Assembly (NCBI GenBank): GCA_021769025.1
Contig: JAETTS010000114.1
Coordinates: forward strand, 1-7,528
Reading direction: 5' to 3'
DNA from: Enterocloster bolteae
GTDB taxonomy: Bacteria; Bacillota_A; Clostridia; Lachnospirales; Lachnospiraceae
Length of the DNA: 7,528 nucleotides
How positions within the stretch are numbered: position 1 is the first letter of the stretch; the number at the start of each line of letters is the position of its first letter. Shown one piece after another: positions 1-5,755 of the stretch. The notes beneath the pieces were generated by a model. It did not search any database, had not been told where the DNA came from, and saw nothing but the letters and a program-made list of their open reading frames with translations. The position numbers and the translations under genes are program-made.

Positions 1-2
1 TT

Positions 3-914
3 ATGAGAAAGATTGGAAGCGTATTGTTGATGGGAGCCCTGGTGTTGTCTTTAGCAGGCTGTAACAGTCAGAAAGCCGAAACGGCTCAGACGGCTGCAGA
101 GACGACCAAGGCAGCTGATGATGCTGCAGAGACGAAGGAAGAAACCAGTGCTCAGGAGACGGAAAGCGAGGAAGAAGCAGAAAAGAAGGACACTTCCGAA
201 GCCGCTGGGGAAGGAGGCACTTTTACAGTAGGATTTGACCAGGATTTCCCTCCCATGGGATTCGTGGGAGATGACGGAGAGTATACAGGATTTGATTTGG
301 ATCTGGCCAAGGAAGTGGCAGGCCGTCTTGGTCTGGAATTTGTGCCTCAGCCGATTGCGTGGGATGCCAAGGATATGGAATTGAATTCTGGCACCATTGA
401 CTGTATCTGGAATGGGTTTACCATGAATGGCCGTGAGGATGATTATACCTGGAGTGAGCCGTATATGGACAACAGCCAGGTATTTGTAGTGGCGGCGGAT
501 TCTGGAATCAGCACCCTTTCTGATCTGGCTGGCAAAATTGTGGAAGTCCAGGCAGACTCTTCGGCGGAAGCAGCCTTGAAGGACAATGTAGAGTTGGCAG
601 GAACTTTCGGAACCTTACAGACCACGCCAGATTACAATACAGCCTTTATGGATCTGGAGATGGGAGCTGTGGATGCCATCGCCATGGACGTGATTGTGGC
701 AGGATATCAGATTGAGCAGAGAGGAGACAGTGGAAGCTTTGTGATTCTGGATGAGACTCTGGCATCAGAAGAGTATGGGATTGGATTTAAGAAGGGGAAT
801 GAAGCGCTTCGGGATAAGGTTCAGGAGACCTTGGAAGAGATGGCAGCAGACGGAACCCTTGAGAAGATTTCCAATACATGGTTTGGACGGGATGTCACTA
901 CCATCGGAAAATAG
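3..914 (+). CDS. Amino acid ABC transporter substrate-binding lipoprotein (SBP_bac_3 family)
   Basis: Extracellular receptor that binds a polar amino acid and delivers it to the permease encoded just downstream. The 303-residue protein starts with a lipoprotein signal peptide: basic MRK, a hydrophobic core, then lipobox LAGC with Cys20 as the lipidated residue. Residues 21-72 are a low-complexity linker rich in Ala, Thr, Glu and Lys that would hold the domain off the membrane. The periplasmic-binding-protein type 2 fold begins near residue 73 (TFTVGFDQDFPPMGF) and ends with NTWFGRD at 291-297. Arg144 and Asp228 lie where family members clamp the ligand carboxylate and amino groups; this is inferred from family knowledge. 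The start is the ATG just before the signal peptide; its ribosome binding site lies outside the window. The ligand cannot be named: cystine, glutamine or another polar amino acid are all possible. Confidence 0.93.
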   Translation: MRKIGSVLLMGALVLSLAGCNSQKAETAQTAAETTKAADDAAETKEETSAQETESEEEAEKKDTSEAAGEGGTFTVGFDQDFPPMGFVGDDGEYTGFDLDLAKEVAGRLGLEFVPQPIAWDAKDMELNSGTIDCIWNGFTMNGREDDYTWSEPYMDNSQVFVVAADSGISTLSDLAGKIVEVQADSSAEAALKDNVELAGTFGTLQTTPDYNTAFMDLEMGAVDAIAMDVIVAGYQIEQRGDSGSFVILDETLASEEYGIGFKKGNEALRDKVQETLEEMAADGTLEKISNTWFGRDVTTIGK

Positions 915-995
915 AATGTGGGATAACAGGCAAGAACCAATCCAGTGGGATTAAAACAGACCGATTGAAAAGAAGCAGGATAAGGAGCAGGGAAC

Positions 996-1646
996 ATGTC
1001 AGTTGGTATGATGGTATCACAGCTAGCAGGAGGAATGTTTGTCAGTATCCAGATCTTTGTGATCACACTGATTTTTTCCCTGCCGCTTGGGATGATCGTA
1101 GCCTTTGGACGGATGTCCAGAAATGGCTTGATCCAGGGAATTGTAAAGGTGTACATATCAGTAATGAGGGGAACGCCGCTGATGCTTCAGCTGATGGTGG
1201 TGTATTTCGGACCCTACTATTTGTTTGGGATTAAGATAACCAACAGTTATCGGCTGTGGGCAGCATTTATCGGATTTGTGATCAACTACGCGGCTTATTT
1301 TGCAGAGATTTACCGAAGTGGGATTCAGTCTATGCCGGCAGGCCAGTATGAGGCGGCCAGGCTTTTAGGATATGGGAAGGCCCAGACCTTTTTCAAGATC
1401 ATTCTGCCGCAGGTGATCAAACGGATCCTTCCCTCTGTGACCAATGAAGTGATCACCCTGGTGAAAGATACATCCCTTGCGTTCTCCATCAGTGTGTTGG
1501 AGATGTTTGCCATTGCCAAGGCACTGGCCTCTTCTCAGACCAGTCTGATTCCTTTTGTGGCTGCCGGGATATTCTACTATGTGTTTAATCTGGTGGTGGC
1601 TGTGGGAATGGAGTATGCGGAGAAGAAACTGGCGTATTATCAGTAG
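996..1646 (+). CDS. Amino acid ABC transporter permease (HisM/GlnP family)
   Basis: Integral membrane subunit that forms the amino acid translocation path, probably as a homodimer because only one permease gene is present. The 216 residues match the usual 210-230 of the family. Hydrophobic segments lie at about 14-37, 52-76, 87-103, 150-172 and 184-204. The cytoplasmic EAA loop that docks on the ATPase is clear at residues 119-139 ([12 protein letters not shown], then I-LPQ), and the conserved RGTP motif is at 58-61. The start is supported by AAGGAG at 982-987, eight bases ahead of the ATG. An 81-bp gap separates it from the binding-protein gene and only 20 bp from the chosen ATPase start, so the three are probably one operon. 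Function is secure; substrate is not determinable from sequence. Confidence 0.93.
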   Translation: MSVGMMVSQLAGGMFVSIQIFVITLIFSLPLGMIVAFGRMSRNGLIQGIVKVYISVMRGTPLMLQLMVVYFGPYYLFGIKITNSYRLWAAFIGFVINYAAYFAEIYRSGIQSMPAGQYEAARLLGYGKAQTFFKIILPQVIKRILPSVTNEVITLVKDTSLAFSISVLEMFAIAKALASSQTSLIPFVAAGIFYYVFNLVVAVGMEYAEKKLAYYQ

Positions 1647-1648
1647 AT

Positions 1649-1654
1649 GGGAGG
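1649..1654 (+). promoter_or_regulatory. Ribosome binding site that decides the ATPase start
   Basis: GGGAGG here directly touches an in-frame ATG at 1655, leaving no spacer, but sits 12 bases before a second in-frame ATG at 1667. The second ATG also opens with the usual family start ([13 protein letters not shown]). The 1667 start is therefore preferred, although 12 bases is longer than the other spacers in the window. Confidence 0.5.
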
Positions 1655-1666
1655 ATGGCCTGCGTT

Positions 1667-2434
1667 ATGAAGCTTCTGGAGATGAATCATGTGAAAAAAT
1701 CCTTTGACGGGGTTTCTGTCATCCGGGATATTTCCCTGTCCGTGGAGGAAGGAGAGATTGTCTCTGTCATTGGCCCGTCAGGATCCGGGAAATCTACGCT
1801 TTTGCGCTGTGCTACCATGCTGGAAGCCATGGATAGCGGAGAACTTATCTATTTGGGAGAAAAGGCAGCCTGGAGCGATGAGGCGGGGAAGATGTCCTAT
1901 GCGCCGAAGAAAGATTTAAAACGGATTCAGGAATATTATGGGCTGGTATTTCAGAATTTTAATCTGTTTCCCCATTTTTCCGTGATGAAAAATATTACGG
2001 ATGCACCGATCTCCGTACAGAAACGAGACAAGGAAGAGGTGTATCGGACGGCCAGGGAGTTGCTTGTGAAGATGGGGTTGGAGGATAAGGAACATGCCTA
2101 CCCCTGTCAGTTATCTGGAGGGCAGTGCCAACGGGTGGCCATTGCCCGTGCGCTGGCGTTGAATCCGAAGATTCTGTTTTTTGATGAACCCACTTCGGCG
2201 TTGGATCCAGAACTTACAGGAGAAGTGTTGAAGGTGATCAAGTCGTTGGCGGATCTGGATATTGCTATGGTGATTGTAACCCACGAGATGGCATTTGCCA
2301 GGGATATCTCCCACCGGGTGATCTTCATGGCGGATGGTGTGATCGTGGAGGAAGGAACGCCAAACCTGGTGTTTGCCTCGGATAATGAGAGAACCCGCAG
2401 TTTCCTGGGGCGATATGGAGAGATGCTGAAATAG
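1667..2434 (+). CDS. Amino acid ABC transporter ATP-binding protein (GlnQ/HisP family)
   Basis: Cytoplasmic ATPase that powers the importer encoded by the two genes before it. All nucleotide-binding motifs are intact in the 255-residue protein: Walker [10 protein letters not shown] (36-44), Q-loop Gln96 in [10 protein letters not shown], signature LSGGQ (149-153), Walker [13 protein letters not shown] (169-180) and H-loop His206 in VTHEM. The residue after LSGGQ is Cys154 where Gln is usual, a mild departure. Between Walker A and the Q-loop, residues about 66-88 are several residues longer than in E. coli GlnQ as I recall it, as is also seen in HisP-like proteins. An upstream in-frame ATG at 1655 would add four residues but has no ribosome-binding spacer. 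The gene ends 7 bp before a strong terminator, so it is the last of the operon. Confidence 0.94.
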   Translation: MKLLEMNHVKKSFDGVSVIRDISLSVEEGEIVSVIGPSGSGKSTLLRCATMLEAMDSGELIYLGEKAAWSDEAGKMSYAPKKDLKRIQEYYGLVFQNFNLFPHFSVMKNITDAPISVQKRDKEEVYRTARELLVKMGLEDKEHAYPCQLSGGQCQRVAIARALALNPKILFFDEPTSALDPELTGEVLKVIKSLADLDIAMVIVTHEMAFARDISHRVIFMADGVIVEEGTPNLVFASDNERTRSFLGRYGEMLK

Positions 2435-2441
2435 GATAAAG

Positions 2442-2492
2442 AAAGGCGGCCGCAACATGCAACGTGTCTGGTGCGGCAGCCTTTTATTTTTT
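2442..2492 (+). terminator. Rho-independent terminator of the ABC transporter operon
   Basis: The arm at 2442-2454 (AAAGGCGGCCGCA) pairs with 2472-2484 (TGCGGCAGCCTTT), giving 12 pairs with a single internal G-A mismatch. The 17-base loop can itself fold, 2455-2459 with 2463-2467. The stem runs into a T-rich tract at 2482-2491 broken by one A. It starts seven bases after the ATPase stop codon. Confidence 0.9.
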
Positions 2493-2505
2493 CATAGAAA
2501 ATTGC

Positions 2506-2607
2506 GTCCTGTGAAACAAAAACACGACTCCAGGATCGTACCGTGGCGGAAAGGAAACATGTCGTTTAAGCGACCTGCCGCAGGTGAAGAATCCTGCAAA
2601 GCAGGAT
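2506..2607. repeat. Cluster of short CCTG/CAGG hairpins between convergent genes
   Basis: Three dyads share a CCTG...CAGG core: GTCCTG (2506-2511) with CAGGAT (2531-2536), ACCTG (2573-2577) with CAGGT (2581-2585) over a 3-base loop, and ATCCTGC (2591-2597) with GCAGGAT (2601-2607) over an AAA loop. A further GTCG/CGAC stem lies at 2561-2574 and shares bases with the ACCTG arm. None is followed by a good T tract on the plus strand. I cannot assign a function; it could be an intergenic repeat, a small structured RNA, or part of the transcription barrier between the two operons. Confidence 0.4.
2513..2539 (-). terminator. Possible weak terminator of the minus-strand regulator gene
   Basis: Read on the minus strand, ACGAT and GTCGT (2535-2539 and 2524-2528) form a five-pair stem including one G-U around a six-base loop. 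It is followed by GTTTTTGTTTC, a reasonable U tract. The stem is short and lies 100 bp beyond the regulator stop codon, so the call is tentative. Confidence 0.3.
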
Positions 2608-2638
2608 CCTTTGTATTGGCAATGATTTCATGGGAGAG

Positions 2639-3043
2639 TCAGTCTTGTGAATTGCAGGACGGGTAGTGGAGAAGAATGTGCTTCTTCAGGGCATCAAAGC
2701 TTTCAATGCTGATATCATGCTCCATCTTGCAGGCATCAGCAGCAGCCGTATCAGGGGTCACTCCAAGCTGAATCAGCCATTTGGATAAGAGGGAGTGTCG
2801 TTCATAGACGGTTCTGGCAATGGCCGCTCCTTCTTCAGTCAGGCGGATGAATCCTTCTTCTGTGACAGTGATGTAATTGCGGTTCCTTAAATTTTTCATA
2901 GCCACGCTGACACTGGGCTTGGAAAAATGCATCTCGTTGGCAATGTCTATGGAACGCACCTCCGGCAGGCGATTGCTTAGGATTAGGATTGTTTCCAGAT
3001 AATCCTCGACGGATTCTTCGGATTTGTGTTGAATGTAGCTCAT
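2639..3043 (-). CDS. DtxR/MntR-family metal-dependent transcriptional repressor
   Basis: Cytoplasmic metalloregulator that in this family binds DNA when loaded with Mn(II) or Fe(II), usually repressing metal uptake genes. The 134 residues hold an N-terminal winged helix (about 10-70; recognition region FSKPSVSVAMKNL) and the metal-binding dimerisation domain (about 74-128). There is no C-terminal SH3-like domain, as in MntR. Aligned by eye, the candidate ligands are Asp14, Glu17, His83, Cys105, Glu108 and His109. Asp14 is MntR-like, while Cys105 is DtxR/IdeR-like (MntR has Glu there). The start at 3043 follows AAAGGAGG with a 9-base spacer. The reading frame is open upstream to 3172, but that stretch contains the likely promoter and leader, so the longer form is rejected. 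The next gene upstream, an MFS transporter, is on the same strand 190 bp away. Confidence 0.88.
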   Translation of the reverse strand: MSYIQHKSEESVEDYLETILILSNRLPEVRSIDIANEMHFSKPSVSVAMKNLRNRNYITVTEEGFIRLTEEGAAIARTVYERHSLLSKWLIQLGVTPDTAAADACKMEHDISIESFDALKKHILLHYPSCNSQD

Positions 3044-3052
3044 GAGAAGGTG

Positions 3053-3060
3053 CCTCCTTT
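3053..3060 (-). promoter_or_regulatory. Ribosome binding site deciding the DtxR-family regulator start
   Basis: On the minus strand AAAGGAGG lies nine bases before the ATG at 3043. It is one of the best Shine-Dalgarno matches in the window and selects this ATG over an upstream in-frame ATG at 3172, before which I see no comparable site. Confidence 0.8.
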
Positions 3061-3073
3061 TTGATTGTTGGAT

Positions 3074-3120
3074 GCTCTTGGAAGTCTCTTCCCCTTGTGG
3101 GGGGAGGGATTTCCAAAAGC
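3074..3120. repeat. Long inverted repeat in the leader of the DtxR-family regulator
   Basis: Bases 3074-3094 are complementary to 3100-3120 around a five-base loop. In plus-strand RNA this gives 17 contiguous pairs including three G-U, then one mismatch, then three more pairs. In the regulator's own (minus-strand) RNA the outer ten pairs are continuous with one G-U, and the inner part has three A-C mismatches. It lies between the likely promoter and the ribosome binding site, so it would be transcribed as a leader hairpin. It could be a post-transcriptional control element or a protein-binding dyad; it does not resemble the MntR or DtxR boxes I know. Confidence 0.65.
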
Positions 3121-3143
3121 GTGTTTGGTATGTAGATAGATCC

Positions 3144-3172
3144 ATTTTAGCATTGGGTGAGGGAGATTGCAA
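3144..3172 (-). promoter_or_regulatory. Likely sigma-A promoter of the DtxR-family regulator
   Basis: On the minus strand TTGCAA (3167-3172, 4 of 6 to consensus) and TAAAAT (3144-3149, 5 of 6) are separated by exactly 17 bases. Transcription would begin near 3137, giving a leader of roughly 94 bases that contains the 3074-3120 inverted repeat and then the AAAGGAGG site. This supports independent expression from the upstream MFS gene. Confidence 0.6.
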
Positions 3173-3233
3173 GGGTGATTAGGGCTGAGTGGAGAGACGG
3201 CGTGTTGTTGCTGAAACAGGGGGAAGAGAAGCG

Positions 3234-4403
3234 CTAGGGAAGGGGCCTGCTTATACGGACTAGCAGCTCATGGGTAGCGGCCATGAAAATTAAAAGGGCC
3301 AGGAGGAAGAAGGGGAACAGGGCGACGTGGATGTGGGCAGCAATCAGGCCGAATAAAGGGGGCATCAGAAGGTTACCCATGTAAGCGCAGGCCATCTGCA
3401 TGCCGATGACAGCCTGGGATTTGTCGGCACCGAAGTGCTCCGGGGTAGAGTGAATGATACAGGGGTAGATAGGGGCGAAGCCAAGGCCTATCAGAAGGAG
3501 GGCAGCCAGGGCAGCGTATTTTCCTAAGGGCAGCAGGAATAAGATAATACCTGCTGCGGCGATACACTGGCCGAGACGTATCATCTGTGTGTCGTTTAGC
3601 TTCATGGTGAGAAAGCCGCTTAGGGCCCGTCCTACAGTGATGCCGATAAACAGAAGGCCTGCATAGCTGGCGGCAGCCTCAGCTGGAAAGCCTTTGGCTA
3701 AGGCCAGATAGCTGCTGGCCCAGAGGCCGGCGGTCTGCTCGGAGGCACAGTAGCAGAAGAACGTGATGACTACGGCCTTGACCCCGGGAATCTGGAAAAT
3801 TTCTTTTAATGTCAATACCTGGGGAGTCTGGGAGACGATACCGGACTCTTTTTTTGCATGAAGCTTCCACAGGGGGAGGGTGATGATCAGAATTGCAGTT
3901 AATGCTATCTGAATCAAGGAAATATAGCGGTAGCCCATGGCCCATCCCTGCTGGGCGGATAAGGCATACCCCATAATATAGGGGCCTGTGGATGCACCGA
4001 TGCCCCACATACAGTGAAGCCAGCTCATGTGGCGGCTGGTATAATGAAGTGCCACATAGTTATTTAGCGCAGCATCTACACTCCCGGCACCAAGGCCGTA
4101 GGGGATGGCCCACAGGCACAGAAGCCAGAAAGAATGGCTGGTGGAAAAGCCCAAAAGTGCCACGGCTGTCATACCGACGCTGATGGCAGTTACTTTTCCG
4201 GTGCCTAATATATGGATCAGGCGGTCGCTTTGCAGGCTGGAGAGAATGGTGCCTCCAGAGATGATCATGGAGAGAATGCCGGCATAGGAGACGGGAACCT
4301 GAAACTGGCCATACATGGATGGCCACGCTGAGCCAAGCAGGGAGTCTGGCAGGCCCAGACTGATGAAGGATAGGTAGATGACTGCTAAAAGTAAGTGAAA
4401 CAT
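3234..4403 (-). CDS. Major facilitator superfamily (MFS) transporter, substrate unknown
   Basis: Predicted secondary transporter of the cytoplasmic membrane. The 389 residues are hydrophobic throughout, with about twelve membrane segments in two halves joined by a charged loop near residues 190-205 (KLHAKKESG region), the normal MFS layout and length. The N-terminus (YLSFISLGLPDSLLGSAWP) and DAALNNYVALHY in the first half recall the FucP-like sugar/proton symporter branch. A reduced motif A is visible as SDRL, with Asp60 and Arg61. These features do not define a substrate. GGAGGA at 4411-4416 (plus-strand coordinates) sits seven bases before the ATG. No clear terminator follows its stop, and the downstream regulator has its own promoter. 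Whether it is controlled by that regulator is open. Confidence 0.85.
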   Translation of the reverse strand: MFHLLLAVIYLSFISLGLPDSLLGSAWPSMYGQFQVPVSYAGILSMIISGGTILSSLQSDRLIHILGTGKVTAISVGMTAVALLGFSTSHSFWLLCLWAIPYGLGAGSVDAALNNYVALHYTSRHMSWLHCMWGIGASTGPYIMGYALSAQQGWAMGYRYISLIQIALTAILIITLPLWKLHAKKESGIVSQTPQVLTLKEIFQIPGVKAVVITFFCYCASEQTAGLWASSYLALAKGFPAEAAASYAGLLFIGITVGRALSGFLTMKLNDTQMIRLGQCIAAAGIILFLLPLGKYAALAALLLIGLGFAPIYPCIIHSTPEHFGADKSQAVIGMQMACAYMGNLLMPPLFGLIAAHIHVALFPFFLLALLIFMAATHELLVRISRPLP

Positions 4404-4592
4404 GTTGTGTTCCTCCGCGATTTATGGTATTGGTATGATTAACCGTTTGAGGGATATGGGTACGGATATATCATAACTGTTTACTGATTGTATCATGAAA
4501 GAGAGCAAAAAGGAACGGCTACTTTTGACAAAAAGAAAGGGGTTACAATCAGAAGGATAGGGGTAAATGACAGAAAGGAACAGGAGAAAAAG
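4404..4592. other. Divergent intergenic region between the MFS and HAD phosphatase genes
   Basis: This 189-bp AT-rich stretch must hold divergent promoters, but none is convincing. On the minus strand TATGAT (4470-4475) is a plausible -10 without a good -35. On the plus strand TTGACA (4525-4530) is a perfect -35, but the nearest -10-like TACAAT (4544-4549) is only 13 bases away. Short repeats are present: GGTAT twice (4426-4430, 4432-4436), GGATAT twice (4452-4457, 4464-4469), and TATGAT/ATCATA as a widely spaced inverted pair (4434-4439, 4470-4475). They could be regulator sites or chance in AT-rich DNA. Confidence 0.4.
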
Positions 4593-5249
4593 ATGAGATA
4601 CAGCCTTGTAATTTTTGATTTGGATGGAACGATATTAAACACATTGGAAGACTTGGCAGACAGCCTGAACGCTGCGCTGGAAAAATCCGGATACCCGGGG
4701 CGAACCATGGAGGAAGTGCGCCGGTTTGTGGGAAACGGGATCCGTAAATTGATTGAGAGGGCTGTGCCCCAGGGAACAGAAAAAGAGTGTGTGGATCAGG
4801 TGCACAGGGATTTTACGGAACATTATAAGGTGCACTGTGCGGATAAGACCAGGCCTTATGACGGGATCTTGGATCTCTTGGCGGACCTAAAGGAAAAGGG
4901 CTTAAGGACAGCGGTAGTCTCCAATAAGGCGGATTATGGGGTGCAGGAGCTTTGCAGCCGGTATTTTGAAGGTTTGTTTGACCTAGCAGTGGGGGAGAGA
5001 GAAGGAATCTTAAGGAAACCGGCACCGGATTCTGTGAATGAGGTGTTACAAAGGCTTCAGGTGAGACGGGAGGATGCGGTGTACATTGGCGACTCTGAAG
5101 TGGATATCCAGACGGCAAGAAACGCAGGGATGGATCATATCATTGTGGATTGGGGATTCCGAGAGGCAGAGTATTTAAAGGAGCAGGGAGCTAAGGTTAT
5201 GGTATCCAGGCCGGAAGAGATTGGAAAAATTGTATGTTCGGCAGAATAA
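4593..5249 (+). CDS. gph: HAD-family hydrolase, phosphoglycolate phosphatase type
   Basis: Cytoplasmic Mg-dependent phosphatase of the haloacid dehalogenase superfamily. Gph enzymes hydrolyse 2-phosphoglycolate, but many relatives act on other small phosphate esters or pyrophosphate (PpaX). The 218 residues carry all four HAD motifs: FDLDGT with nucleophile Asp9 and acid/base Asp11, Ser110 in VVSNK, Lys142 in RKPAPD, and GDSEVD with Asp167 and Asp171. Residues about 15-88 form the helical cap. The C-terminal VDWGFR pattern is common in Gph-like proteins. The start is set by AGGAG at 4582-4586, six bases before this ATG; the frame is open back to an ATG at 4488, but those 35 extra residues are Lys/Arg/Glu-rich, non-conserved in look and have no ribosome binding site. 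No terminator is seen before the next promoter, so read-through into the metal operon is possible. Confidence 0.85.
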   Translation: MRYSLVIFDLDGTILNTLEDLADSLNAALEKSGYPGRTMEEVRRFVGNGIRKLIERAVPQGTEKECVDQVHRDFTEHYKVHCADKTRPYDGILDLLADLKEKGLRTAVVSNKADYGVQELCSRYFEGLFDLAVGEREGILRKPAPDSVNEVLQRLQVRREDAVYIGDSEVDIQTARNAGMDHIIVDWGFREAEYLKEQGAKVMVSRPEEIGKIVCSAE

Positions 5250-5272
5250 AACAAAGGGTAGAGTAAAATCAG

Positions 5273-5303
5273 TTGACAAATTTTAAAAAAGTGATAATAT
5301 AAA
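5273..5303 (+). promoter_or_regulatory. Sigma-A promoter of the ArsR/P-type ATPase operon
   Basis: A perfect -35 TTGACA at 5273-5278 is followed by an AT-rich spacer. Two -10 choices exist: TAATAT at 5295-5300 (spacer 16, 4 of 6) and TATAAA at 5298-5303 (spacer 19, 5 of 6). Either places the start of transcription inside or next to the 20-bp operator at 5305-5324, so a bound repressor would block initiation. Confidence 0.8.
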
Positions 5304-5304
5304 C

Positions 5305-5324
5305 ATATGAATAATTGTTCATAT
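5305..5324 (+). promoter_or_regulatory. Operator of ArsR/SmtB type for the downstream repressor
   Basis: The 20-bp sequence ATATGAATAATTGTTCATAT is a near-perfect palindrome: the two 10-bp halves differ at one position. It has the TGAA-N6-TTCA core typical of SmtB, CzrA and CadC operators. It lies immediately after the -10 region and 38 bases before the repressor start codon, which predicts metal-relieved autorepression of the operon. Confidence 0.82.
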
Positions 5325-5362
5325 AAAAACGCAAAAAACTATAGTGCCAGGAGGAACCAGAT

Positions 5363-5743
5363 ATGACCGATAGAGAAAAAGTGGAACTGGAAGTGGAGGA
5401 AGGCACCTGTGAGTTTATGCATGTTCATGAGGACATCATCGGACAGGTGGAACAGGTTATGCCTCAGGAGCAGGAGTTGGTGGACTTATCCGAGTTTTTC
5501 AAGGTATTTGGAGATTCCACCAGAATCAAGATCCTGTATGTGTTAAGCCAGTCGGAGATGTGCGTCTGTGATATTGCCACCTTGCTTCAGATGGGGCAGT
5601 CTGCTATCTCCCATCAGCTTCGGATCCTGAAGCAGATGCGTCTGGTAAAGTTTAGGAGAGACGGGAAGACCGTATTCTATTCCTTGTCCGACGACCATAT
5701 TCAGACCATCCTGGCACAGGGAATGGAACATATCAATGAGTAG
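5363..5743 (+). CDS. ArsR/SmtB-family metal-responsive repressor (SmtB/CadC-like)
   Basis: Cytoplasmic winged-helix repressor expected to leave DNA on binding Zn(II), Cd(II) or Pb(II). The 126 residues contain the ArsR fold from about 40 to 108, with a recognition helix in QSAISHQLRILK (79-90). Metal ligands can be matched by eye to SmtB. The alpha3N site would be Cys16, His20, Cys67 and Asp70 (in MCVCD, where Cys69 adds a CadC-like thiolate). The alpha5 site would be Asp110, His112, His123 and Glu126, the same residue types as SmtB D104, H106, H117 and E120. AGGAGG at 5349-5354 sits eight bases before the ATG. A promoter and operator lie directly upstream, and the P-type ATPase starts 12 bp after its stop, so this is the autoregulated first gene of a metal efflux operon. 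Which metal is the true inducer is not readable from sequence. Confidence 0.92.
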   Translation: MTDREKVELEVEEGTCEFMHVHEDIIGQVEQVMPQEQELVDLSEFFKVFGDSTRIKILYVLSQSEMCVCDIATLLQMGQSAISHQLRILKQMRLVKFRRDGKTVFYSLSDDHIQTILAQGMEHINE

Positions 5744-5755
5744 GGGGGCGAGGAC

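Noticed and set aside
2591..2615. ATCCTGC-AAA-GCAGGAT hairpin as a plus-strand intrinsic terminator
   Set aside because: The following bases (CCTTTGTATTGG) lack a run of T, and the ABC operon already ends at a much stronger terminator at 2442-2492.
2493..2638. Known metal riboswitch (for example yybP-ykoY or another Clostridia class) near the metalloregulator
   Set aside because: The segment lies downstream of both convergent genes rather than in a leader, and I could not match the conserved core of any riboswitch class I know.
2457..2666. Plus-strand 69-codon open frame after the ABC operon
   Set aside because: It begins inside the loop of the operon terminator, has no ribosome binding site, and runs through the hairpin cluster into the end of the regulator gene. 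The Arg/Lys/Ser-rich translation has no recognisable family feature.
3044..3172. N-terminal extension of the DtxR-family regulator by 43 residues to an ATG at 3172
   Set aside because: The stretch contains the likely -10 element, the long inverted repeat and the AAAGGAGG site serving the ATG at 3043. Its translation (Pro/Ser/Gln/Lys-rich) precedes the usual family start and does not look like part of the fold.
4525..4549. TTGACA/TACAAT as a standard promoter for the phosphatase gene
   Set aside because: The spacer is 13 bases, too short for ordinary sigma-A recognition. It is kept only as a low-interest finding and not annotated as a promoter.
4488..4592. N-terminal extension of the HAD phosphatase to an ATG at 4488
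   Set aside because: The 35 extra residues are charged and low in hydrophobics. The HAD fold normally begins within a few residues of the FDLDGT motif, and AGGAG at 4582-4586 points to the ATG at 4593.
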